Below are positions 1 to 7,733 of a stretch of DNA of 64,000 nucleotides, piece by piece (the stretch's first letter is position 1; every line of letters starts with the position of its first letter). The notes under the pieces were generated by a model. That model was not told where the DNA came from and made no database searches. It saw only the letters and a list, made by a program, of their open reading frames with translations. The position numbers were made by a program, and so were the translations under genes. The stretch is from Sporosarcina pasteurii (GTDB lineage: Bacteria > Bacillota > Bacilli > Bacillales_A > Planococcaceae), in assembly GCF_041295575.1 (NCBI RefSeq), contig NZ_CP160452.1, positions 186,001 through 250,000 of the forward strand, in the 5' to 3' direction.

Positions 1-276
1 AGCAGGCATATACGTAACGGCTTGTCCATAAACCGTTCCTGTAGTAGCCGTGAAAAGGCCTGCCAATACAAGTGTGACACCGCCGCCAAATTTAGGCAGT
101 TTGCGACGGACAATAGCGAAAATAATAAGTGCGAGCACAAAGCCAGTAAAGTATTGTGCTGTGACCGCTTCTGAAGCAGTAAATCCATCTATAATTGCAA
201 GTTTTATAATTGTTGATAAAATACCGTAGCAACTTGCCGCGAATATAATCATGAGAGGATAAATCCATTGTTTCAT
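1..276 (-). CDS. EamA/DMT family transporter, N-terminal part (cut by window edge)
   Basis: This reverse-strand gene starts with ATG at 276, behind a GGAGG ribosome binding site 9 bases upstream, and runs off the left edge after 92 codons. The visible protein opens with the hydrophobic helix MKQWIYPLMIIFAASCYGIL, followed by a second helix around residues 40-58 and a third around 66-80. Small residues and the helix pattern fit the first half of an EamA-type drug/metabolite exporter (10 helices when complete). The substrate cannot be told. The gene is divergent from the yxlEFG-like operon. The family call rests on the visible third of the protein only. Confidence 0.7.
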   Translation of the reverse strand, partial: MKQWIYPLMIIFAASCYGILSTIIKLAIIDGFTASEAVTAQYFTGFVLALIIFAIVRRKLPKFGGGVTLVLAGLFTATTGTVYGQAVTYMPA

Positions 277-469
277 AAACTAGAGCCTCCTATTTCATCA
301 CGCCATTATACCACGGATCGCAAAATTATCGTATCAAAGTGAATGGGCTTAAATCTGATGACATAACCATAAAAGCAATCACTTATGCCTCATTTTAACA
401 ATGGTTCTGTTATATACATAGTATATCAGAGGTGGTATAATAAACTTAAATAACAATCAGGGAAAGGAT

Positions 470-679
470 GTGTCAACAATGACTGAGCTTGCTAGCATTC
501 CGTGGAATTTAATATGGCCGCTGATTGCACTACAATTCATCTTAATGGCGATTGCGCTTATTGATATTAGCCGACATAGAAGAACAAACGGACCCGTTGT
601 GATGTGGGTGCTTATCATAATTTTTATCAATTTACTTGGCCCTATTCTTTATTTCATTTTTGGAAGGAGGAATGGATAA
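470..679 (+). CDS. yxlE: YxlE-like PLDc_N domain membrane protein
   Basis: This is a small protein of 66-69 residues with two membrane helices (about 13-30 and 43-62) ending in a basic tail. The second helix ends with NLLGPILYFIFGR, the hallmark of the phospholipase D N-terminal (PLDc_N) transmembrane domain. It is the first gene of a trio matching B. subtilis yxlE-yxlF-yxlG. There, YxlE helps hold the sigma factor SigY inactive. No sigY, yxlC or yxlD lies upstream here, since the preceding gene is a divergent exporter, so a sigma-related role is doubtful. The start may be GTG at 470 or ATG at 479; both have partial Shine-Dalgarno matches. A TATAAT at 436-441 may be its -10 box. Confidence 0.75.
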   Translation: MSTMTELASIPWNLIWPLIALQFILMAIALIDISRHRRTNGPVVMWVLIIIFINLLGPILYFIFGRRNG

Positions 680-681
680 TT

Positions 682-1575
682 ATGTTACTTCACGTTGAAC
701 AATTAACAAAAGCTTTCGGAGATGAAAAAGCAGCGAACCAACTATCATTTGAACTAACGAAACATACATCAACGGCACTCATTGGTCCAAATGGTGCAGG
801 GAAAACAACAACATTATCGATGCTGGCGGGGTTGGTTACACCAACAGGCGGAAAGATTACGTTTCAAGAGGAGAAGCGCCAAGATAATAGGGAGTTAATA
901 GGTTTTTTACCGCAATATCCGAAGTTTTTTCCTTGGATGACAGCACTTGAATTTACTGAAATGGCCGCGAGATTAAGTGGGATTCCTGCAAGAAAATCAA
1001 AAGTTGAGGCACAAAAAACACTTGAATTTGTTGGACTTGGGAATGCGTTGAGTAAGAAAACGATGACATTTTCAGGAGGTATGAAGCAACGTCTTGGGCT
1101 GGCGCAGGCAATTGTGCATAAACCTAAATTATTGTTGTTAGATGAACCTGTCTCTGCCCTTGATCCTGTCGGAAGAAGGGAGATTATGAATTTATTAAAA
1201 GAATTACAGCAAGAAGTGACGATTTTATACTCGACTCATATTTTGAATGATGCGGAAGAAATGACTGATAAACTTCTGTTTTTAAGAGAAGGCGAACTTG
1301 TTGAACAAGGTACGTTGGAAGACGTCAGAAACCGGCATGCTAATCCGCGCATTGTAATAGAGTTTATAAATGACAGCGAATTACAACGTTTTGTCAATCA
1401 AACATTATGGTACACAACGATTAAAGGTCCTAAGCTTTCAATTGATATAGAAAAAGAATCAATCAATATGTCCGGGGTGTTATCTGCATTATATGGAGGA
1501 GACTTTCAAATTCGCAAAGTCGAACAACAAACGGCGAGCTTAGAGGAAATCTTTATGAAAGTAGCGGTGATGTAA
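682..1575 (+). CDS. yxlF: ABC transporter ATP-binding protein (YxlF-like)
   Basis: This is a 297-residue ATPase subunit of an ABC exporter. Walker A is GPNGAGKTT (residues 35-43), the signature is FSGGMKQRLG, Walker B is LLLLDEPVSALD, and the switch is STH. The C-terminal third is a variable tail of the kind seen in two-gene exporters of the CcmA/YxlF group. ATG at 682 follows GGAAGGAGG, which lies in the end of yxlE. The longer frame opening at 604 would overlap yxlE without its own ribosome site and is rejected. The stop codon overlaps the next start (TAATG), so it is translated with the permease. The substrate is unknown. Confidence 0.9.
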   Translation: MLLHVEQLTKAFGDEKAANQLSFELTKHTSTALIGPNGAGKTTTLSMLAGLVTPTGGKITFQEEKRQDNRELIGFLPQYPKFFPWMTALEFTEMAARLSGIPARKSKVEAQKTLEFVGLGNALSKKTMTFSGGMKQRLGLAQAIVHKPKLLLLDEPVSALDPVGRREIMNLLKELQQEVTILYSTHILNDAEEMTDKLLFLREGELVEQGTLEDVRNRHANPRIVIEFINDSELQRFVNQTLWYTTIKGPKLSIDIEKESINMSGVLSALYGGDFQIRKVEQQTASLEEIFMKVAVM

Positions 1576-2357
1576 TGGGGAAATTTCATGTACTTCTTCA
1601 AAAAGTATGGCGCGAGAATAGCCGTAATTTTAAAGTTTTATGGATCCCGTTATTTTTTATCATCTTTGGCGTAATGGAACCTTTAACAAATTATTATTTA
1701 CCCGAAATTATGAAAAGCGTCGGGAATCTTCCAGAAGGAATGGAGTTCGTTTGGCCTGAATTTACCGGTGAAGAAATATTTATTTCTTTACTAGGACAAT
1801 ATCAAATGATAGGTATTCTTGTCATCGTCCTCGCATTTATGGGCAGTATTTCAGGTGAGCGTAAAAATGGTACAGCAACACTACTATACGTTCGTCCGAT
1901 TTCATTTGGACAGTACTATTTAAGTAAATGGATTGTCATTAGTGGACTTGTCATCATTAGCCTTTTCCTCGGTTTCTTGAGTGCTTGGTATTATATTGAA
2001 ATACTTTTTAGTCACGTGACCTTCATGCAATTTCTTGAGTTTTTTGCTGTTTATAGCTTATGGATGCTATTTGTCGTTACAGTTACACTCACTTGCAGTG
2101 CGGCATTTTCAACGGGTATCGCAGCAACGCTTTCATTAACAATTACTTTAGTGTTTCAAGTGATTGATAGCATCCTAGGCGCATATTGGTCGGTTTCTCC
2201 TTGGAAATTATCGACGTATGCAACGCATACGTTAAACGGTACAATAGAAAACTCAAGCTTCTGGTGGAGTGTGTTTGTAACGGCCATCCTCATCTTCGTA
2301 CTAATTGTCCTCGGTATTTATATGTTAAAGAAAAACGCATCTAACGTAACAATTTGA
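1575..2357 (+). CDS. yxlG: ABC transporter permease (YxlG-like)
   Basis: This 260-residue integral membrane protein has six predicted helices (near 22-40, 76-98, 118-140, 152-174, 180-200 and 235-254). It carries the ABC-2 permease hallmark SGERKNGTATLLYVRP between helices 2 and 3. It overlaps the ATPase gene by one base and completes an exporter resembling B. subtilis YxlFG. The substrate is not known. A strong bidirectional terminator follows at 2428-2466. Confidence 0.87.
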   Translation: MGKFHVLLQKVWRENSRNFKVLWIPLFFIIFGVMEPLTNYYLPEIMKSVGNLPEGMEFVWPEFTGEEIFISLLGQYQMIGILVIVLAFMGSISGERKNGTATLLYVRPISFGQYYLSKWIVISGLVIISLFLGFLSAWYYIEILFSHVTFMQFLEFFAVYSLWMLFVVTVTLTCSAAFSTGIAATLSLTITLVFQVIDSILGAYWSVSPWKLSTYATHTLNGTIENSSFWWSVFVTAILIFVLIVLGIYMLKKNASNVTI

Positions 2358-2427
2358 CACTTAAATTTATACTAAATTAATTTCCCCGGAAATAACGACA
2401 AACTTCGCGAATTGTCATACTTTCAGG

Positions 2428-2466
2428 AAAAACAGCGCTTCTCAGTAATAGAGAGGCGCTGTTTTG
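2428..2466. terminator. Bidirectional rho-independent terminator
   Basis: AACAGCGC with a short extension pairs with GGCGCTGTT around a small loop. It is flanked by A-tracts on the left and T-tracts on the right, so it can end both the yxlEFG transcript and the convergent small gene at 2467-2700. Confidence 0.85.
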
Positions 2467-2700
2467 TTATGAACCAGGAAATTTATCTTGACTAGAAGAT
2501 CTATTTTTAGAATCACGATGAACTTTTTCTTCCCTTTCTTCCATTTTTAAATCCTCAAGCGGAATTGGGTCCACGGTCTTCATATCTTCATGCATATCGT
2601 AAATACTTTCTTTATCAGTTTTTAAATGTTCGGGGTTATCCATAAAAGGACCTTCCGCATCTTTTCGATCTCGTTCAGTAAATGGTCTCTTTTTATCCAA
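2467..2700 (-). CDS. Small hydrophilic protein of unknown function
   Basis: The product is about 77 residues and strongly charged, with many Asp, Glu, Lys and Arg. It has no membrane segment and almost no hydrophobic core, so it is probably disordered. I do not recognise a family. The upstream AAAGGAG (2711-2717) is one base from a GTG at 2709 but ten bases from an in-frame TTG at 2700, so I prefer TTG (77 residues over 80). It shares this small-gene neighbourhood with CsbD on the same strand. A stress-related role is only a guess from that context. Confidence 0.6.
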   Translation of the reverse strand: MDKKRPFTERDRKDAEGPFMDNPEHLKTDKESIYDMHEDMKTVDPIPLEDLKMEEREEKVHRDSKNRSSSQDKFPGS

Positions 2701-2873
2701 CTCATTCACGCTCCTTTCTAGGTAAATTCCTTTCTTATATCATTCACTTGTCATTGCGAAGCTAAACATGTTTAAAGCTCGTTTGTTTTTTTGCAAGGAG
2801 ATGAGTATATAAATGGCAAGCATTTAATTCTAATTATTAATGTAACTCTAGGAGCAAACCGAAGATTTATTAT

Positions 2874-2910
2874 AAAAAGAGCTGATTCACATTACTGAAC
2901 AGCTCTTTTA
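2874..2910 (-). terminator. Terminator of the csbD gene
   Basis: Inverted repeat AAAAGAGCTG / CAGCTCTTTT with a 15-base loop lies just beyond the csbD stop codon. Read on the minus strand it ends in a T-rich tract. Confidence 0.8.
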
Positions 2911-2916
2911 TCATGA

Positions 2917-3102
2917 TTATTGCTTGTTAAATTTATCTTTCAATTCTCCAGTCTTTTTTTGCGCTTCGCCTTTAAGTTTGTCCAATTTTCCTTTTGCTTC
3001 TAGTTTTGCATTATCAGTAGCGTTCCCGACTTGTTCTTTCAACTCGCCTTTTGTTTCGTTAACAAAGCCCTTGATTTTATCAGAAAACCCTTTTCCGTTC
3101 AT
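2917..3102 (-). CDS. csbD: CsbD family stress protein
   Basis: This 61-residue lysine- and glutamate-rich helical protein has the CsbD pattern of repeated DKIKG, NETKGELKEQVGN and KLKGEAQKKTGELKDKF segments. In B. subtilis, csbD is a general stress gene under sigma-B; its molecular function is not established. ATG at 3102 is eight bases from GGAGG, so the longer reading starting at 3117 is not needed. A sigma-B-type promoter (GTTTAA, 14 bases, GGGAAT) lies about 35 bases upstream, and a terminator follows. Confidence 0.9.
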   Translation of the reverse strand: MNGKGFSDKIKGFVNETKGELKEQVGNATDNAKLEAKGKLDKLKGEAQKKTGELKDKFNKQ

Positions 3103-3135
3103 ATGAAAAACCTCCAATTCGTAGTTAATTCGTAA

Positions 3136-3161
3136 ATTCCCTGAGAATCAAATGATTAAAC
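3136..3161 (-). promoter_or_regulatory. Candidate sigma-B promoter of csbD
   Basis: On the minus strand GTTTAA (3161-3156) is followed after 14 bases by GGGAAT (3141-3136). The Bacillus sigma-B consensus is GTTTAA, 12-14 bases, GGGTAT. The match and its place before a csbD gene support stress-sigma control. Confidence 0.7.
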
Positions 3162-3399
3162 ATGGCATACCGACCTAGTTTCACCTCAATTCGCTTATTT
3201 ACAACAATATCCGCTAAAATAAGTAGTAAAGTACTATAATGTAATTTGCAAGATAAGACAAAGTAATTGTATCTTTTTGGTTATAGAGACAGTATACTTG
3301 ATTGTAATAATTTTATAAATATTCTGTCATTTATTCTGGTGAACATGGGAAAATAATATTTAAAGAGCTTTAAATAAACCGTTAACAGGAGGAGATAAT

Positions 3400-3825
3400 A
3401 TGATTAGGAAAGGGCGTTTTGCAATTACGAATAGCAAAGAGTATGAATTGATCTCTTACCGCCGACAATACTATTTAAAATCAAAAGATATCCTCGACTT
3501 AGAAAGTGGTTTCACGGTGTTTAATGGGTTTAAAAATGAGTTTATAAAAAAAATATGTTTAACAGATTTAGATCATGCTTATGAAGTTTTTCCTTATGCA
3601 ATACTTAAAAGTTATCGTTTCTCTATAGAAGGGATTAATGCAAAGACAGGGAAGGTAACGTTAGTAACGAGTAATCCTTTTGTGCAAAAAAAGATTAGCG
3701 TTAAATCTTATCGTAGCGGTGAATATATAGTTGAACTGCCTCTAAAAGACATAATCATTAAAGAAGAAAGAATTCCTATTCTCGGCTTCGAAAATATTCA
3801 CGCTGTGCCATTCGGGCAGATTTAA
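3400..3825 (+). CDS. Hypothetical protein, 141 residues
   Basis: ATG follows a strong AGGAGG at 3387-3393. The protein is soluble, basic and rich in beta-prone stretches (for example FTVFNGF, YRFSIEGI, KVTLVTSNPF, GEYIVELPL), with no signal peptide or membrane helix. It looks like a small all-beta or alpha/beta domain. I do not recognise a family. It is separated from the next small gene by 86 bases and may share its transcript. Confidence 0.6.
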   Translation: MIRKGRFAITNSKEYELISYRRQYYLKSKDILDLESGFTVFNGFKNEFIKKICLTDLDHAYEVFPYAILKSYRFSIEGINAKTGKVTLVTSNPFVQKKISVKSYRSGEYIVELPLKDIIIKEERIPILGFENIHAVPFGQI

Positions 3826-3911
3826 AAACTTTAATTAGTAATGAATTAAGATTTATTGGATAGAATAAGGATTGAAATCGGTTATTCAGTAAAGCAGAAG
3901 GAGGAATTCAA

Positions 3912-4139
3912 ATGATTCAAAGCCTCAGGATAGTTGAAGATGTTCTTGAAAATAGTTCACATCAAAGATGGCATTTCGAAGTTATCCTCGACGACAAGAA
4001 ATATGAGGGCTATTATAAAGACGACGACGTTGATTGGTTTCAAATGCAGCCAGACCAAGATAATCATGCGATGCCGTTGGAGCAACTAGAAGATGAAGTA
4101 AAAAGGCGAATTAATGAATGGCTGTCAACACTTCAATAA
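3912..4139 (+). CDS. Small conserved-type protein, possibly YheE/DUF5342-like
   Basis: This is a 75-residue acidic protein behind a good GGAGG. The order of features is a beta strand WHFEVILDDKKYEGYY, an acidic DDDVDW turn, then a helix with an Arg/Glu-rich end. This resembles the layout of the YheE (DUF5342) family of Bacillus, where a K-x-Y-x-G-x-Y strand is followed by an I/V-x-W turn. I base this on pattern memory only. Function is unknown. A clean terminator follows at 4189. Confidence 0.6.
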   Translation: MIQSLRIVEDVLENSSHQRWHFEVILDDKKYEGYYKDDDVDWFQMQPDQDNHAMPLEQLEDEVKRRINEWLSTLQ

Positions 4140-4188
4140 TAAGCGATATTGCTATAGGTACGAATAACTTTTAACCAACATAAGAAAA

Positions 4189-4218
4189 GAGCTACCGAAA
4201 ACGGTAGCTCTTTCTGTT
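4189..4218. terminator. Terminator after the 75-residue gene
   Basis: Perfect 9-bp stem GAGCTACCG / CGGTAGCTC with an AAAA loop, followed by TTTCTGTTT. A-rich sequence upstream lets it also serve the convergent gene at 4240. Confidence 0.87.
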
Positions 4219-4239
4219 TGATCGAAAAATGAAGAAGTC

Positions 4240-4392
4240 TTATGACGATGTTCCTGTTCCTGAATTTTTATTCATTCCCATGGACATCCCTGTGAATGTC
4301 TCAACTTGTTTCATCAGTTTATTCCGCGCGTTCTTGTTTTGCATTAAGTACGCTGCACCGATTCCAAGTGCTGCTAAAGCCATTTTATTCAC
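4240..4392 (-). CDS. Small YrzQ/DUF3918-like protein
   Basis: This short gene encodes 50 residues on the minus strand, starting with GTG at 4392 eight bases after GGAGG (4401-4405). The protein begins MNKMALAALGIGAAYLMQNK, a short hydrophobic helix, then a basic RNKLMKQ stretch and a Met/Gly/Ser-rich tail. This is the pattern of the small Bacillus YrzQ/DUF3918 proteins. Function is unknown. The ribosome site, codon run and adjacent terminator make it a real gene rather than noise; the opposite-strand frame across it has no ribosome site. Confidence 0.65.
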   Translation of the reverse strand: MNKMALAALGIGAAYLMQNKNARNKLMKQVETFTGMSMGMNKNSGTGTSS

Positions 4393-4435
4393 AATGTCTT
4401 CCTCCTCAAGGTAATATTTCGATCAATCATTAGCT

Positions 4436-4795
4436 TACCCATTGTGAAGAATTTTAACGGCCTATTTAGTTAGAAGTTAAAAAAGAAGGGATTTTAGACG
4501 CAATGTGGAAAAGGAAGGAATATGATGTAAATGTATATGTCTTGAAGAAACTTATTACGAAATCCATACAGTTTCAAAGGGAATTATATCAAGAAAGGTA
4601 ATCGTATCTTCATTCAAAAGGTAAACAATTTTAAATTGAGGTTAGGGGAATTGTGAGTCTGAATCGAATTCATCGAATCGTTTTAAGGAATAAGTAAACT
4701 TTCTTTTCAAGAGACAACAAGATGTACAATGCTAGAATTATACGATAACATATAGCGAATAATTCAAACGTTATATTGAGAATTATTTCTTTGAA
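4436..4795. other. Gene-free stretch upstream of the Bcr/CflA exporter
   Basis: This A+T-rich stretch holds no frame with a convincing ribosome site longer than about 32 codons, and I see no recognised riboswitch or RNA. It presumably carries the exporter's promoter, but no confident -35/-10 pair stands out. Confidence 0.5.
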
Positions 4796-4815
4796 AAGAA
4801 AGGTTGTTTAAAAAT

Positions 4816-6015
4816 TTGACTACAATAAATGGGATTAAACGGTTACGATTTGCGTTGCTTCTTGGTGCATTGGCGGCAATGGGACCATTGACAATTGATA
4901 TGTACTTGCCTTCATTTCCTACAATTGTTGCGTCTTTTGACACGACGGCTTCTTTTGTTCAAGTAAGCTTAACCGCTTGTCTTTTAGGCATCGGAATTGG
5001 ACAGCTTATACTTGGTCCGATGAGCGATGTCCATGGACGGAAGAAGCCGCTACTTATTGCACTTATTGTTTATTTTATTGCTTCTGCTCTATGTGCGTTT
5101 TCACCAAGCATCGGTTTTTTCATTGCAGCACGCTTCATGCAAGGATTTGCTGCTTCAGCAGGAATTGTGATTTCAAGAGCCATTGTCCGAGACGTATACA
5201 GCGGAAGTGCATTAACAAAGTTTTTTGCTCTGCTCATGCTCATTAATAATTTAGCACCTATTCTTGCGCCCGTACTAGGGGGCGGAATTCTTGCTTTTAC
5301 TGATTGGACAGGAGTATTTGCGGTCCTAAGCGCAATTGGATTTTTATTATTTGCCATTGTGTTGTGGCGACTGGAAGAATCGTTACCGGAAGAAATGCGT
5401 GTGCCTAGCAATCTATCTGATACGATTAAAAACTTTGTTTCATTATTAAAAAACCGAGAATTTATGGGGTATGCACTTGCCCAGGGGTTTATTATGGCAG
5501 GGATATTTGCCTACGTCGCTGGAACACCATTTGTTTATCAAAATATTTATGGTGTATCACCACAAACGTTTAGCTTGTTGTTTGGCATGAATGGCTTGGG
5601 GCTTATTATGGGAACACAAACAGTAGGACGTCTCACTGGTGTTTTATCGGAAAGACGTTTTTTAGAAATTGGTTTAACTATGTCTATTAGTTCAGGGACA
5701 CTTCTGCTCCTGGCGGTATTATTTAATGGACCGCTCATTACAATTGTCATACCAATCTTCTTTTTTGTCGCTTCAATTGGCGTCATTGCGACATCTTCAT
5801 TTTCATTGGCCATGGAATCCCAAGGCCATATTGCGGGCAGTGCCTCGGCTTTATTGGGTTTGCTTCCTTTCGTGTTAGGGGCGATTACAGCACCGTTAGT
5901 AGGAATAGCAGGAGAAGAAACGGCAGTTCCAATGGGTGCAATTATCTTTTCATCAGCTTTAATTGCGGTCCTTTCATATATTTGGCTTGCAAGGGATAAA
6001 AAGATAGCCGTCTAA
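4816..6015 (+). CDS. Bcr/CflA family multidrug efflux MFS transporter
   Basis: This proton-driven exporter of about 400 residues has 12 hydrophobic helices. After helix 2 comes the MFS motif GPMSDVHGRKKPLL, and near the start MGPLTIDMYLPSFPTI, the diagnostic opening of the Bcr/CflA (bicyclomycin/chloramphenicol) group. RFMQGFAASAGIVISRAIVRD is the family's helix 4 motif. The start is uncertain: TTG at 4804 touches the only Shine-Dalgarno sequence (GAAAGG), while TTG at 4816 lies 12 bases past it and is preferred. It is monocistronic with its own terminator. The real drug substrate cannot be read from sequence. Confidence 0.88.
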   Translation: MTTINGIKRLRFALLLGALAAMGPLTIDMYLPSFPTIVASFDTTASFVQVSLTACLLGIGIGQLILGPMSDVHGRKKPLLIALIVYFIASALCAFSPSIGFFIAARFMQGFAASAGIVISRAIVRDVYSGSALTKFFALLMLINNLAPILAPVLGGGILAFTDWTGVFAVLSAIGFLLFAIVLWRLEESLPEEMRVPSNLSDTIKNFVSLLKNREFMGYALAQGFIMAGIFAYVAGTPFVYQNIYGVSPQTFSLLFGMNGLGLIMGTQTVGRLTGVLSERRFLEIGLTMSISSGTLLLLAVLFNGPLITIVIPIFFFVASIGVIATSSFSLAMESQGHIAGSASALLGLLPFVLGAITAPLVGIAGEETAVPMGAIIFSSALIAVLSYIWLARDKKIAV

Positions 6016-6016
6016 T

Positions 6017-6061
6017 AAATAGCCGTCTACTAAAAATAAAGTAGATGGCTATTTATCTTTT
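6017..6061 (+). terminator. Terminator of the Bcr/CflA gene
   Basis: AAATAGCCGTCTAC pairs with GTAGATGGCTATTT, with one G-T pair, and is followed by a T-rich run. Confidence 0.85.
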
Positions 6062-6201
6062 AAAATAAAAGCTGAAGGTAGGAAATTCTATGCCAATAAA
6101 GCCGTCGCCTATCGTTCACCAATAAGGTTGATAGTTGTAAACATTGGAAGACAAAAAGAGTTAGCACTCATTTGCGGTGAACCAATTGAATTCAAAAACA
6201 C

Positions 6202-6234
6202 ATGCCTTTTGCCAGTTGCAAAAGGCATTTTTTT
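6202..6234 (+). terminator. Second, orphan terminator hairpin
   Basis: ATGCCTTTTGC pairs with GCAAAAGGCAT around a 4-base loop and is followed by seven T. It lies about 140 bases beyond the previous terminator with no recognisable gene between, so its transcript is unclear. It may back up termination, end a small RNA, or be left from a lost gene. Confidence 0.75.
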
Positions 6235-6304
6235 ATTGTTGGTGGCGGTGGGCGACATCTTGTTATCAAACCTCTAGGCATTTATGAAATAAAATAGGGT
6301 GGTG

Positions 6305-6631
6305 TTAAGTAATAATCTCTTCTCTTGTTACCCATTTCTTCGACCAATTCTCAATCTCATTCATAATCGGCAATAGTGCCATGCCTTTTTCGGTTAATGA
6401 ATATTCAATTCGTACAGGGGTTTCTGGATAAACGTTTCGGATGACAAAATCTTGTTGTTCTAAATCCTTCAGGCGCTCCGATAATGTCTTTCCACTGATA
6501 CCAAGCTTATCGGTCATGGTGCAAAAGCGTTGTGGACCAGCCATTAATTGATACAAAATAAGTGCAGTCCAGCGTTGGCTTAAGATGGATACTGTTTTTT
6601 CGAAACGAGGACAGAGTTCAAATTCGTTCAT
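6305..6631 (-). CDS. HxlR-family transcriptional regulator (YodB/CatR-like)
   Basis: This is a 108-residue winged-helix regulator. The HxlR pattern is clear: ELCPRFEKTVSILSQRW at the N terminus with Cys7, then GPQRF, the recognition helix region KTLSERLKDLEQQ, and the wing with PETPVRIEYSLTEKG. In B. subtilis the relatives YodB and CatR use the equivalent N-terminal Cys to sense quinones and repress catDE. Here the gene is divergent from a catE gene, which fits local repression of it. ATG at 6631 has AAAGGTG eight bases upstream, whereas the upstream in-frame ATG at 6649 has none. Quinone sensing is inferred from family and context. Confidence 0.87.
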   Translation of the reverse strand: MNEFELCPRFEKTVSILSQRWTALILYQLMAGPQRFCTMTDKLGISGKTLSERLKDLEQQDFVIRNVYPETPVRIEYSLTEKGMALLPIMNEIENWSKKWVTREEIIT

Positions 6632-6664
6632 AGATAAAGCACCTTTCATTGAAATAAATAGTAG

Positions 6665-6693
6665 TTGACAATTAACATTGTAACATATAAAGT
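6665..6693 (+). promoter_or_regulatory. Candidate catE promoter with overlapping repeats
   Basis: TTGACA (6665-6670) lies 15 bases before TATAAA or 17 before TAAAGT. GTAAC-N11-GTTAC and two copies of an ACATA(TA)AAGT motif overlap or follow it up to about 6717, a reasonable place for the divergent HxlR regulator to bind. Confidence 0.55.
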
Positions 6694-6737
6694 TAGTTAC
6701 ATAAAGTAAGTAAGTTACTATTCGGGAGGGAATATAA

Positions 6738-7583
6738 ATGAATTATCATAAATCACCTTGCACATATACTGGAGAAGTTTATTTAAATGTGATGAACTTA
6801 GATAGAAGTAAGCAATTTTACACAGAAGTCATTGGATTAAAAATTCTTGACGAAGAGAAAAATAAGGTTGTATTTACAGCAGACGGTAGGATGCCGCTCT
6901 TAATAGTTGAGCAACCTGACAACGTTATTCCAAAAGAACCGAGAAGAACCGGTTTATATCACTTCGCACTCTTATTACCAAATAGAGCAGATTTAGGCAT
7001 GCTTATTAAGCACTTTGTAAAACATAATGTTGCACTGGGAGCATCTGATCATAAAGTGAGTGAAGCCCTTTATTTATCAGATCCAGACGGTAACGGAATT
7101 GAGATTTATACAGACCGTCATCCGGACGTTTGGAATTGGGACAATGGGAAAGTTGCGATGAGCACAGATCCACTAGATGCAGAAAGTGTTGTGGCTGAAA
7201 GTGAAGGGCAAGAATGGAGTGGACTTCCTATGGGCACGCTAATGGGACATATCCATTTACACGTTGCCAATTTAGCGGAAGCAGAAACGTTCTATAATGC
7301 ACTTGGGTTTGAAGTTGTTGCACATTATCCGCAAGCATTATTTATGGCAAACGGAAAGTATCACCATCATATCGGATTGAATACTTGGCACGGCGGGGGA
7401 GATGCCCGTCCGTCAGAAAACAGTGTAGGGCTACAAGCGTACACACTAATCTACCCAACTGAATCCGTATTGAAGGATGCGATTGGAGAAGTGCAAGCTT
7501 TAGGAAGTAAAGTGACCTCTGACGTTAACCGTTTTATTGTAGAAGATCCATCGGGCAACCGAATTTTCCTTCACGTTGAATAA
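6738..7583 (+). CDS. catE: Catechol 2,3-dioxygenase of the two-domain VOC type (CatE)
   Basis: This 281-residue extradiol dioxygenase has two glyoxalase/VOC folds. It follows B. subtilis CatE closely along its length: GLYHFALLLPNRADLG, SEALYLSDPDGNGIEIY in the first domain, MGHIHLHVANLAEAETFYN and YHHHIGLNTW in the second. The metal would be held by the His of GHIHLHV, the His of the HHH run, and a C-terminal Glu, though the usual late Glu is less obvious here. The family opens catechol rings with O2 and in B. subtilis protects from catechol and quinone stress. This is a second catechol dioxygenase besides the one in the phenol operon at 39.2 kb. Its divergent HxlR neighbour suggests quinone-inducible expression. 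Confidence 0.88.
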   Translation: MNYHKSPCTYTGEVYLNVMNLDRSKQFYTEVIGLKILDEEKNKVVFTADGRMPLLIVEQPDNVIPKEPRRTGLYHFALLLPNRADLGMLIKHFVKHNVALGASDHKVSEALYLSDPDGNGIEIYTDRHPDVWNWDNGKVAMSTDPLDAESVVAESEGQEWSGLPMGTLMGHIHLHVANLAEAETFYNALGFEVVAHYPQALFMANGKYHHHIGLNTWHGGGDARPSENSVGLQAYTLIYPTESVLKDAIGEVQALGSKVTSDVNRFIVEDPSGNRIFLHVE

Positions 7584-7597
7584 AGAAAAAATGGACA

Positions 7598-7633
7598 GAG
7601 TCATTAACAGAAAAGTTAATGGCTCTTCTATTG
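7598..7633 (+). terminator. Terminator of catE
   Basis: GAGTCATTAAC pairs with GTTAATGGCTC across a 6-base loop, followed by a T-rich stretch. Confidence 0.75.
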
Positions 7634-7733
7634 TCGAAAAATGTGAAACTTTCATCGAATTTTCACGTAAAACAACGTATACTTTATAGAAAGCCTACAT
7701 AACTAAGGTTATTGGAAAGGAGTGGAGAATATA

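Noticed and set aside
4503..4601. 32-codon ATG frame in the gap before the Bcr/CflA gene
   Set aside because: No convincing ribosome site and no recognisable sequence; likely chance.
5070..5411. Minus-strand frame of 113 codons within the Bcr/CflA gene
   Set aside because: It is a shadow of the MFS coding frame with unusual composition and no ribosome site.
6161..6181. TTAGCACTC, half of a CIRCE element
   Set aside because: The inverted second half (GAGTGCTAA) is absent and no heat-shock gene follows.
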